Source: Actinomycetota bacterium (GTDB taxonomy: Bacteria; Actinomycetota; Acidimicrobiia; IMCC26256; PALSA-610). From it: 10,527 bases of DNA. The DNA lies in contig SXJQ01000318.1 of NCBI GenBank assembly GCA_005779345.1, forward strand, positions 1 to 10,527, given 5' to 3'. The notes beneath the pieces are model-generated. The model did no database searches, was not told where the DNA came from, and saw only the letters and a list, made by a program, of their open reading frames with translations. This document shows positions 1 to 4,865 of the stretch, one piece after another (position 1 is the stretch's first letter; each line of letters begins with the position of its first letter). The position numbers were made by a program, and so were the translations under genes.

Positions 1-156
1 GACGATCCGCACGCCCGGCAACGTCGCCTCGAGGTCGCGCCGGCGGTCGGCATCGGCCTCGGCGACCACGATCCGGTCGGGCTCGTACCCCGACTCGAGC
101 CAGCCGGCCACGAGGGCCCCGCCCATCTTGCCGCCACCCAACAACGCGATCGTCAC
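1..156 (-). CDS. proC: Pyrroline-5-carboxylate reductase, N-terminal part (runs off the window)
   Basis: ProC reduces 1-pyrroline-5-carboxylate to L-proline with NAD(P)H, the last step of proline synthesis, in the cytoplasm. The 52 visible codons begin MTIALLGGGKMGGALVAGWL, a beta strand, the GxGxMG-type dinucleotide loop and the first helix of a Rossmann fold. The next strand (RIVVAEAD) ends in an acidic residue followed by a basic stretch. Three in-frame GTGs exist (165, 162, 156). I chose 156 because a TAGCGT -10 element (164-169) ends exactly 7 nt before it, the leaderless geometry seen elsewhere here, and because the protein then starts where ProC proteins normally do. Other NAD(P)-binding reductases share the N-terminal motif, but the spacing and GGKMG loop fit ProC best. 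The rest of the gene, including the catalytic domain, lies outside the window. Confidence 0.85.
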   Translation of the reverse strand, partial: MTIALLGGGKMGGALVAGWLESGYEPDRIVVAEADADRRRDLEATLPGVRIV

Positions 157-163
157 GCCCACC

Positions 164-169
164 ACGCTA
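164..169 (-). promoter_or_regulatory. -10 element of a leaderless proC promoter
   Basis: TAGCGT on the minus strand, followed by 7 nt (GGTGGGC) and GTG at 156. This is the same spacing as at mshA, sirB1, fur and glbO. No recognisable Shine-Dalgarno sequence precedes any of the three candidate GTGs at a proper distance. Inferred from sequence geometry only. Confidence 0.55.
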
Positions 170-190
170 ATGGGGGTGTTCCGGTCTCGG

Positions 191-229
191 TGCGTCGATA
201 GCGACGCGTCACGCGTTGCGATCGACGCA
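191..229. repeat. 39-bp imperfect palindrome upstream of proC
   Basis: Arms 191-209 and 211-229 match as inverted repeats at 17 of 19 positions around a single central base at 210. The outer 9 bp (TGCGTCGAT / ATCGACGCA) are perfect and the inner ACGCGT core is also perfect. One of the two differences would be a G-U pair in RNA. It sits 35 to 73 bp upstream of the predicted proC transcription start. It could be an operator for a dimeric regulator, or the stem of a terminator for minus-strand transcription from ybjN. No U-run follows it. Confidence 0.6.
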
Positions 230-252
230 CCTCCGGAACCCTCGGGTCGGCG

Positions 253-330
253 CGCTCGGGCCCGAGAACGGTCGCCGGGCGGATCCGTCTTCCCCGATCG
301 GATCCGCCGGGCGTGTCTCGGGCCCGAGCG
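253..330. repeat. 78-bp nested inverted repeat, very stable stem-loop
   Basis: Outer arms 253-266 and 317-330 are perfect 14-bp inverted copies, each containing the 12-bp self-palindrome CTCGGGCCCGAG. Inner arms 273-287 and 299-313 pair at 14 of 15 positions around an 11-nt loop (288-298). Between outer and inner stems is an asymmetric internal loop of 6 and 3 nt. As RNA this forms a long rod on either strand. Its place, after the ybjN stop in the direction of transcription, suits a terminator or a structured leader or small RNA. No T-run follows it on either strand. Confidence 0.65.
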
Positions 331-368
331 GCGGAGTCGGGCCGGCTTGCCCGACGACCGCGCACCCG

Positions 369-398
369 AACCTACCGTATCGACACATGATGACGCAA
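369..398 (-). promoter_or_regulatory. Possible promoter reading toward the palindromes and proC
   Basis: The minus strand has TTGCGT (393-398) and TAGGTT (369-374) separated by 18 nt, in the only AT-richer patch of the ybjN-proC intergenic region. A transcript from about 362 would contain both large hairpins (253-330 and 191-229). It could be a structured small RNA or a second, long-leader transcript for proC. The -35 match is weak, so this is a suggestion. Confidence 0.3.
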
Positions 399-414
399 TC
401 TGTCACATGATAAC
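384..414. repeat. Pair of CACATGATRAC direct repeats, 20-bp period
   Basis: CACATGATGAC at 384-394 and CACATGATAAC at 404-414 differ at one base and start 20 bp apart, about two helical turns. They therefore lie on the same DNA face and flank the candidate -35 at 393-398. This is the usual layout of a double operator site. No protein can be assigned; the motif does not clearly match a Fur, Zur or CRP box. Confidence 0.4.
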
Positions 415-447
415 AACGAGAGAGACGCGCGCCGCGTCGGTCGAGGG

Positions 448-921
448 TTACTGCGCCGGTCGGGGATACGCCAACCGCACCACGGTCGGGAAGTACCGCT
501 CGGTCAGCACGTAGATCGAGCCGATGATCCGGTCGAGTTCGGCCCGGTCGAGGTGCTCGAGCAGCACTCTCCCGGTCAGGTACACGTCGCCGTCGGGCCC
601 GATCGAGAACCGGGCGCCGTAGGCGGCATGGTTCCAACCCAGCAGCGCGCGGTACAGCGGTTCGTGGTCGTCGCCGGGAGGCGCCGGGAGGAAGTACACC
701 TCGTAGTGGAGCGAACGTTGGTGCAGGTCGAAGTAGATCGTCGCCGCGTCGCGGCCCTCGCAACCGAATCGCACGTACCAGCGTGGGATCGACGCGTCGT
801 GTTCCACGACCTGGACCCACGGCTCGGCCGCGACGGCCCCCTCGAGATGATCGTGCAGCAGCGCCGTCGCGGCTGCGAGGAGCGCCGGGTCGGGTCGGGC
901 GTCGAACTCGTCGTCGATCAC
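448..921 (-). CDS. YbjN-domain protein linked to mshA
   Basis: A 157-aa cytoplasmic protein with no signal peptide or membrane segment. Residues from about 45 on (RWYVRFGCEGRDAATIYFDL, then LHYEVYFLPAP, then YRALLGWNH, and a closing segment ending in YF) resemble the YbjN family (putative sensory transduction regulator, structurally like type III secretion chaperones). In mycobacteria a YbjN-domain gene (Rv0487) directly follows mshA (Rv0486), and the same order is seen here, which supports the call. The biochemical role of the family is unknown. The start is GTG at 921, 10 nt after the mshA stop, so the two are probably co-transcribed. The Shine-Dalgarno sequence is weak (GCGGG). Transcription likely ends in the palindromic region after the TAA stop. 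Confidence 0.8.
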   Translation of the reverse strand: MIDDEFDARPDPALLAAATALLHDHLEGAVAAEPWVQVVEHDASIPRWYVRFGCEGRDAATIYFDLHQRSLHYEVYFLPAPPGDDHEPLYRALLGWNHAAYGARFSIGPDGDVYLTGRVLLEHLDRAELDRIIGSIYVLTERYFPTVVRLAYPRPAQ

Positions 922-931
922 CGCGACCCGC

Positions 932-2149
932 TCAGGAGCACTGCACGAGCTCGCGCGCGGCGAGATCCTCGTACAGCCGGCACAGGCGAGCCGCGGTCAT
1001 GCTCCACGAGTAGGTCGCGGCCAGATCGATCGCCCCACGGTGCAGGCGGGCGGCGAGTGCGGCGTCGTCGAGGATCGACCGCACGGGCGCCACGAAGTTC
1101 GCCGCGTCGCAGCACCCCACGAGGAATCCGCTGACTCCGTCGGCGACGAGATGGCGGAGTCCGCCGACCGACGACGCGACCACGGGCGTGCCGCACGACG
1201 CCGCCTCGAGCGCGACCAACCCGAACGACTCGCTGCGCGACGGGACGAGGCAGACGTCGGCGGCTCGGTAGTAGCGCGCCAGGGCCGCGTGGGCTTGTGG
1301 CGCGACGAACTGGACGCGCTCGGCGATCCCGAGTTCGGCGACGAGCAGGTGGAGCCGTTGGAGTTCGCGTTCGCCGTCGATGCCGCTCGGGCCCCCGACG
1401 ATCAGCAGCACCACGTCGGGGTCGTCGATCGCGGCGAGCACGCGCACGGCCACATCGGCGCCCTTCAGCGGCTGGATCCGACCCGCGAACAGCATCACCC
1501 GCCGACCCGTCAGCCCGAGCGCGTCCTTCGCCCCGGCGCGATCCCTCGCGTGGAACACCGCGTGATCGACCCCCGGCGCCACGATCTCGATGCGTTCACG
1601 GGCGGCGTCGTAGAGCGTCGTGAGCTGTTCGGACTCGTCGCGGGTGTTCGCGAGGATGAGATCCGCACAGCGGATGGTCGCCGCCTCCGACTCGGCGCGG
1701 GCGAGGTCGTCGTCGAAACCGGCCTCGGCCTTCACGAGCGCGAGCGTGTGGAACGTCGCGACGAGCGGCGTGTCGAGTTCGTGCTTGAGGCGATGCGCCA
1801 CCGCGCCCGAGACCCAATAGTGCGCATGGAACAGGTCGTAGCCGCCCTCCGTGTCGATGAAGCGACGTGCCGCCGTCGCGTACTCGTCGATCACGTCGGG
1901 CCAGTTCGGTCGCGCGACCGCCCGGCGCGACCCGGCCTCGAGGTTGATCACCCGGTAGCCGGGCGCCACCTCGACCACGAGCGGATCGGTGGGATGTTCG
2001 GCCCGACAGAACACATCGCAGGCGACGCCGGCACGCGCGAGCGACGACGCCAGCGAGTCGACGTAGACGTTCATCCCCCCGCCATCGCCGAGGCCCGGTT
2101 GGGCCAGCGGCGACGTGTGCACGCTGAACGCCCCGACACGAAGAACCAC
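932..2149 (-). CDS. mshA: D-inositol-3-phosphate glycosyltransferase (mycothiol biosynthesis)
   Basis: MshA joins GlcNAc from UDP-GlcNAc to 1L-myo-inositol 1-phosphate, the first step toward mycothiol, the main thiol of actinobacteria. The 405-aa product is a two-domain GT-B, family GT4 enzyme. The N-terminal domain has HTSPLAQPG and GDGGGMNVYV (21-30), strongly MshA-like, and HAHYWVSG (108-115). The C-terminal domain has GRIQPLKG (223-230), GGPSG (252-256) and the E-x7-E nucleotide-sugar motif (E307, E315, in SESFGLVALEA). The frame stays open upstream to 2401, but that part runs through 21-bp repeats and the XRE gene. GTG at 2149 fits both the family N-terminus and a TAACCT -10 element 7 nt upstream. 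A related GT4 enzyme cannot be excluded, but the motifs and the ybjN neighbour make MshA the best call. The other msh genes are not in this window. Confidence 0.88.
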   Translation of the reverse strand: MVLRVGAFSVHTSPLAQPGLGDGGGMNVYVDSLASSLARAGVACDVFCRAEHPTDPLVVEVAPGYRVINLEAGSRRAVARPNWPDVIDEYATAARRFIDTEGGYDLFHAHYWVSGAVAHRLKHELDTPLVATFHTLALVKAEAGFDDDLARAESEAATIRCADLILANTRDESEQLTTLYDAARERIEIVAPGVDHAVFHARDRAGAKDALGLTGRRVMLFAGRIQPLKGADVAVRVLAAIDDPDVVLLIVGGPSGIDGERELQRLHLLVAELGIAERVQFVAPQAHAALARYYRAADVCLVPSRSESFGLVALEAASCGTPVVASSVGGLRHLVADGVSGFLVGCCDAANFVAPVRSILDDAALAARLHRGAIDLAATYSWSMTAARLCRLYEDLAARELVQCS

Positions 2150-2156
2150 GCCGGGG

Positions 2157-2162
2157 AGGTTA
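2157..2162 (-). promoter_or_regulatory. -10 element of a leaderless mshA promoter
   Basis: TAACCT on the minus strand, then CCCCGGC (7 nt), then GTG at 2149. There is no Shine-Dalgarno sequence. The expected -35 position falls inside the first copy of the 21-bp tandem repeat, where no good TTGACA match is seen. Confidence 0.6.
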
Positions 2163-2169
2163 TCCCGTA

Positions 2170-2253
2170 CTCCCAGGTCAGGAATTCGGGCTCCCAGGTC
2201 AGGAATTCGGGCTCCCAGGCCGGGAATTCGGGCTCCGAGATCAGGGATTCGCG
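2170..2253. repeat. Four tandem 21-bp repeats between the XRE gene and mshA
   Basis: Copies lie at 2170-2190, 2191-2211, 2212-2232 and 2233-2253. The first two are identical (CTCCCAGGTCAGG followed by AATTCGGG). The third differs at two positions and the fourth at about six. The fourth copy contains the last codons and TGA stop of the XRE gene. Copies 1 and 2 keep a TGA at the same place, in the same reading frame, while copy 3 has CGG there. The array thus looks like repeated duplication of the XRE 3' end. It fills the space just upstream of the mshA -10 element (about 21 to 104 bp before the mshA start). Confidence 0.85.
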
Positions 2254-2612
2254 GTGCGCTCGGCTGCGGTCTCGGCCTGGAAGGAGCGGTAGATCGACAC
2301 GAGCGCGTCCTTCTGGCGCCCCGAGAGGGTCGGATCGCGCAGGATCTCGGTGACGAGGTCGGTCGCATCGGTGCGTTCGTCGAGCAACCCCGCGCGCTCA
2401 TAGAGCGTCTCGGCGGAGATCCGCAGGCCCTTGGCGATCCCCTGGAGGATCTCCGCCGACGGCTTGCGCAGGCCCCGCTCGATCTGACTGAGGTAGGGGT
2501 TGGAGATGCCCGCGGCCTCGCTCAACTTGCGCAGGCTCAGCCGAGCGTTGCGGCGCTGGTCTCGGATGAACGTACCGAGATCGGCCAGTCGCGACTCGAA
2601 CTCCGGCGTCAT
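2241..2612 (-). CDS. XRE-family helix-turn-helix regulator
   Basis: A 123-aa cytoplasmic DNA-binding protein. Residues about 10-75 form a Cro/C1-type five-helix domain: IRDQRRNARLSLRKLSEAAGISNPYLSQIERGLRKPSAEILQGIAKGLRISAETLY, with the recognition helix around SNPYLSQIERG. The tail (LSGRQKDALVSIYRSF, about 97-112) is a conserved helix also found in actinobacterial relatives such as Mycobacterium Rv0474, described as a copper-responsive repressor of rpoB. Whether that role applies here is unknown, and no metal site is obvious. The start is ATG at 2612, 8 nt after the rsiG stop with no clear ribosome binding site, so co-transcription with rsiG is likely. Its stop codon lies in the fourth 21-bp repeat. 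Confidence 0.85.
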   Translation of the reverse strand: MTPEFESRLADLGTFIRDQRRNARLSLRKLSEAAGISNPYLSQIERGLRKPSAEILQGIAKGLRISAETLYERAGLLDERTDATDLVTEILRDPTLSGRQKDALVSIYRSFQAETAAERTANP

Positions 2613-2620
2613 CGCGAGCG

Positions 2621-3130
2621 TCAGGCGTCGGCGGCGGCGCGGGTCGCGATCTCGTGCTCGATCGCGTCGATCACACCGTGCAGCGACCGCCGATAGTGCG
2701 ACAGGTCGTGCTCGAAGTCGCGCAGGGCCGTGATCGTCTCGGCGAGGTCGGAGTCGGAGATGGTCGGGAGGTTGGCGAGCGAGTCGTCTTCGAGGAGGTG
2801 CTGACGGCCGTCGGGCCAGACGAGATCCACGATGGCCTCGTCGGGTTCGGCGTGGCGGGTGTTGGCCGCATCGGCCCGCTCGCCACCGCCCGCGAGGATC
2901 GACGGCAGCCGCTCGATCAGCTCCGAGAGCGACCCGCCCTGGGCCCGACGGGTCTGTTCGGCGGTGAGGATCTCGGTGCGCGCCTGGGCGAGCCGCCGCG
3001 AATACGAGACCGAGGTCTCGAGCGCGCCGCACTCCGACCGCATCGCCCGGAGTTCTTCGGTCGCGCGCCGCGCGAGGTCGGCGGCGTAGGAACCCTCGAG
3101 TACTCCCAGGATGCGGTCCGTGGTGATCAC
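2621..3130 (-). CDS. rsiG: RsiG/AmfC-like c-di-GMP-dependent anti-sigma factor
   Basis: In Streptomyces RsiG binds c-di-GMP and then sequesters the sporulation sigma factor WhiG, using two helices that each carry E(X)3S(X)2R(X)3Q(X)3D. This 169-aa, mostly helical protein has both in register. The first is E38-S42-R45-Q49-E53, with the last D replaced by E. The second is E140-S144-R147-H151-D155, with Q replaced by H. A loop with GGGERADAANTRHAEPDEAIVD lies between the helices. There is no signal peptide or membrane segment. The start is uncertain: GTG at 3130 fits the family N-terminus but lies inside GGAGGTGATC (3125-3134), a perfect match to the 16S tail; an upstream in-frame GTG at 3223 is the alternative. 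The XRE gene follows 8 nt downstream. No sigma gene is in the window, so the partner is unknown. The family call rests on the motifs. Confidence 0.78.
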   Translation of the reverse strand: MITTDRILGVLEGSYAADLARRATEELRAMRSECGALETSVSYSRRLAQARTEILTAEQTRRAQGGSLSELIERLPSILAGGGERADAANTRHAEPDEAIVDLVWPDGRQHLLEDDSLANLPTISDSDLAETITALRDFEHDLSHYRRSLHGVIDAIEHEIATRAAADA

Positions 3131-3154
3131 CTCCGACGGCGGAACGGCTCCGAG

Positions 3155-3160
3155 AGGGTA
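3155..3160 (-). promoter_or_regulatory. Possible -10 element for rsiG-XRE
   Basis: TACCCT on the minus strand within the 112-bp gap between the M23 peptidase stop and the rsiG start. A start of transcription about 7 nt on (near 3147) would leave a leader of some 17 nt ending in a GGAG core. The gap also holds two exact CGCGATCTCG copies (3173-3182, 3188-3197), 15 bp apart, of unknown meaning. Confidence 0.3.
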
Positions 3161-3242
3161 CCGCTCGCGCGCCGCGATCTCGAGAGGCGCGATCTCGCCG
3201 GCCCGATCGCACGAGGGCCCCACTCCCGCCGACCGTCGCGTT

Positions 3243-4307
3243 TCAGCAGTTCTGGCGGACGGTGGGATACGGATTGACCGCTGCGCCGCCACCGGGATGG
3301 ATCTCGAAGTGGAGGTGGGGGGTTCCCCGCGCGTTGCCGGTGTCGCCGACCCTGCCGACGACTTCTCCCGCGCTCACCGCCCGCGCACCACCGACGTAGC
3401 TCGACAGGTGCGCGTAGAAGTACGTGGTGCCGTTGTTGCCGTGCAGCCAGACCTGGTTGCCGCCGAGGTTCGACGACGATTGGCTCACCGACCCGCTCAC
3501 GACGGCGACGAGCGGCGTGCCGCGCGGCGACATCATGTCGACGCCCTTGTGGCGACGACCACCCGAACGCGGCGCTCCCCAGGTGTCGGTGAACGCACGC
3601 GGACCTTGGACCGGGCACACGAACGTGCCGCCGCCCGGGTTGATGATCTGGCCGGGTTGGCCGGTGATCGCGCCACCGCCGCTCGACCCGCTCCCCGAAC
3701 TGCCGCCCGAGTTCGAGCGCGCGGCCGCGGCGCGGCGTTGCGCCTCGAGGCGTTCGGCCTCGCGCTGGGCGACCTCGGCGCGGCGCAGCGCCTCGTAGAG
3801 ATCGGCCTGCCGGTCGGAGAGGTCGTCGATGAGCCGCTCTTGGCGCTGGAGGGTCGCGTCGAGCTGGGCCTGTTCGTCGCGGATGTCCTGGCCGACCGCG
3901 CGGAGATCGTCGAGCGCCGCGGTGCTCTTGGATTCCACGACCGACAGCAACTCGTCGCGACGCGCGGCGTCGAGGGCGGAGTCGGCGTCGAAGTAAGGCA
4001 CGCCGGCGCCGCGCCCGCGTGTGAACTCCTCGACGGCCCGGCTCGAGGCGGTCCGCCGCAGCGCGCGGGCGTCGACCCGCGCCACGTCGAGCCGCGCCTC
4101 GAGCTCGGTGACCTCCTGCTCGAGTTGGTAGCGCCGGGCGTTGGCCTCCTCGTAGCTCCGGGTCGCCCGGTCGGCTTCGGCGCGCGCCTGTTCGGCGCGG
4201 CGACGGGCGTCGGCGACCGAGTCGGCGCGGGCGGGCGCGGCGAGGGCGACCGGCGCAAGGAGTGCGGCGGCGACGAGCACGGCGAGCGAGAGGCGGAGAG
4301 GTTTCAT
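3243..4307 (-). CDS. Secreted coiled-coil M23-family peptidoglycan endopeptidase
   Basis: A 354-aa exported protein. Residues 1-29 are a signal peptide (KPLR, a hydrophobic run, and an APARA-DS cleavage site). Residues about 30-195 are heptad-rich coiled coil (EQARAEADRATRSYEEANARRYQLEQEV and similar), a Ser/Gly linker spans 198-213, and the C-terminal domain is a LytM/M23 zinc endopeptidase. The metal and catalytic residues are intact: H253 and D257 (RHKGVD), H300 (YAHL), H331 and H333 (HLHFEIH). It should therefore be an active cell-wall hydrolase, unlike degenerate EnvC-type activators, though the layout resembles EnvC/NlpD. C231 and C354, near the two ends of the catalytic domain, could form a disulfide. 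The start is ATG at 4307. The gene seems to be its own unit, with 44 bp upstream and 112 bp downstream. A role in daughter-cell separation or wall remodelling is inferred. Confidence 0.88.
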   Translation of the reverse strand: MKPLRLSLAVLVAAALLAPVALAAPARADSVADARRRAEQARAEADRATRSYEEANARRYQLEQEVTELEARLDVARVDARALRRTASSRAVEEFTRGRGAGVPYFDADSALDAARRDELLSVVESKSTAALDDLRAVGQDIRDEQAQLDATLQRQERLIDDLSDRQADLYEALRRAEVAQREAERLEAQRRAAAARSNSGGSSGSGSSGGGAITGQPGQIINPGGGTFVCPVQGPRAFTDTWGAPRSGGRRHKGVDMMSPRGTPLVAVVSGSVSQSSSNLGGNQVWLHGNNGTTYFYAHLSSYVGGARAVSAGEVVGRVGDTGNARGTPHLHFEIHPGGGAAVNPYPTVRQNC

Positions 4308-4324
4308 GGAACGCGTCCGAGGTC

Positions 4325-4330
4325 ACCGTA
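4325..4330 (-). promoter_or_regulatory. Possible -10 element of the M23 peptidase gene
   Basis: TACGGT on the minus strand, 17 nt before the ATG at 4307. Transcription would start near 4317, giving a leader of about 10 nt with only a weak CGGA ribosome-binding core. No convincing -35 is seen. Confidence 0.35.
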
Positions 4331-4351
4331 GCCCGCGAGGGTTCGGCGACT

Positions 4352-4600
4352 TCAGCCGCCGCTGACCGGGGGCAATACCGCGACCTCGTCGCCCGGGGCG
4401 AGCACGGTCAGCAGGCCTGCGGCCGGTTCGTCGCCGTTGACCCAGACCCGTGCGGTCGCCAGGACCGCCGCGAACTCGGGGCCGTACCGCTCCCGGGCCT
4501 GGTCGAGCAGGTCGGCGACGGTCGCCGCCGCGAACTCGTCGGTCGCTCGCCCCGCCGTCTCGCGGGCCCGGGCGAACACGACCAACCGGACATCGCTCAC
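4352..4600 (-). CDS. moaD: MoaD/ThiS-family sulfur-carrier protein
   Basis: An 82-aa ubiquitin-fold protein. MoaD is the small subunit of molybdopterin synthase; its C-terminal Gly-Gly is adenylated and thiocarboxylated to deliver sulfur to precursor Z. Family features are the opening strand VRLVVFARARETAG, the middle VADLLDQARERYGPEFAAVL, a VWVNGDE turn, and the ending LAPGDEVAVLPPVSGG, which terminates exactly at Gly-Gly. Start GTG at 4600 overlaps the stop of the upstream 79-aa gene (GTGA, 4597-4600), so translation is probably coupled. No moaE, moeB or other Moco gene is nearby, so a ThiS-like or other sulfur-transfer role is possible, but sequence and length favour MoaD. Confidence 0.85.
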   Translation of the reverse strand: MSDVRLVVFARARETAGRATDEFAAATVADLLDQARERYGPEFAAVLATARVWVNGDEPAAGLLTVLAPGDEVAVLPPVSGG

Positions 4601-4836
4601 CCGGCGACGTGGTCCGTTCGATCCAGGGCGGCCAGCTCCGACTCGAACGCGGCGAGGTCGGCCTCCAATTCGGAGGCGAGCGCCGCGTCGGCCGTCGTCC
4701 GACCCACGGGGCGGGCAGGCACCTCGGAGCCCGGACCCGGAGCGGGGGTGCCCAGCGCGGGGGTGCCCAGCGCGGGGGTGCCCAGCGCGGGGGGATCGGG
4801 AACCGGCATCGGGGCGGGCACGATCGTCTCGTCCAT
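4597..4836 (-). CDS. Small proline-rich protein of unknown function, coupled to moaD
   Basis: I do not recognise a family. The 79-aa product has a Pro/Ala/Gly-rich N-terminal half with three PALGT repeats (about 15-31), encoded by 15-bp DNA repeats, then a short basic segment (ARPVGRTT), then an acidic amphipathic helix (ADAALASELEADLAAFESELAALDR, about 49-73). The helix loosely resembles the one that precedes the zinc finger of TraR/DksA-like proteins, but no cysteines follow. Two facts support a real gene: ATG at 4836 has a TAACGT -10 element 6 nt upstream with no Shine-Dalgarno sequence, and its stop overlaps the moaD start by 4 bp. A link to MoaD is inferred from the coupling only. Confidence 0.65.
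   Translation of the reverse strand: MDETIVPAPMPVPDPPALGTPALGTPALGTPAPGPGSEVPARPVGRTTADAALASELEADLAAFESELAALDRTDHVAG
4742..4786. repeat. Three 15-bp tandem repeats inside the small-protein gene
   Basis: Three identical copies of GCGGGGGTGCCCAGC at 4742-4756, 4757-4771 and 4772-4786, followed by a partial fourth (GCGGGG) at 4787. The unit is five codons, so copy number can change without breaking the frame. It encodes the PALGT repeats. Confidence 0.9.
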
Positions 4837-4842
4837 CGACCC

Positions 4843-4848
4843 ACGTTA
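4843..4848 (-). promoter_or_regulatory. -10 element of a leaderless small protein-moaD promoter
   Basis: TAACGT on the minus strand, then GGGTCG (6 nt), then ATG at 4836, within the 29-bp gap after the LON-domain gene. There is no Shine-Dalgarno sequence. Confidence 0.5.
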
Positions 4849-4865
4849 GGGCACCCGCCGTGCGC

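Noticed and set aside
384..414. A Zur or Fur box controlling the region
   Set aside because: TGTTATCATGTGACA on the minus strand has only partial likeness to known actinobacterial Zur boxes and is far from the metal transporter genes; kept only as an unassigned repeat.
166..447. A small protein gene in the ybjN-proC intergenic region
   Set aside because: Open frames there (such as 128-514 plus) have atypical composition, overlap proC or ybjN, and run through the palindromes; nothing looks coding.
2170..2253. A CRISPR-like array
   Set aside because: The 21-bp units are directly adjacent with no spacers and decay toward a coding end; this is a tandem repeat.
1040..2353. Long plus-strand open frame of 437 codons opposite mshA
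   Set aside because: High-GC genes commonly give long antisense frames. The protein is Arg/His/Asp-rich without a recognisable domain, while the minus strand encodes a clear GT-B enzyme.
2150..2401. An N-terminal extension of the mshA frame to 2401 with four RIPDLGA-like peptide repeats
   Set aside because: The extension is the translation of the 21-bp repeats and of the opposite-phase XRE coding sequence. The MshA family N-terminus and the leaderless -10 element both point to GTG 2149.
4742..4786. Repeat as evidence of a mobile element or assembly error
   Set aside because: The repeat is in frame within a gene having a promoter and a coupled downstream gene, with no inverted ends or target duplication; simple slippage is enough to explain it.
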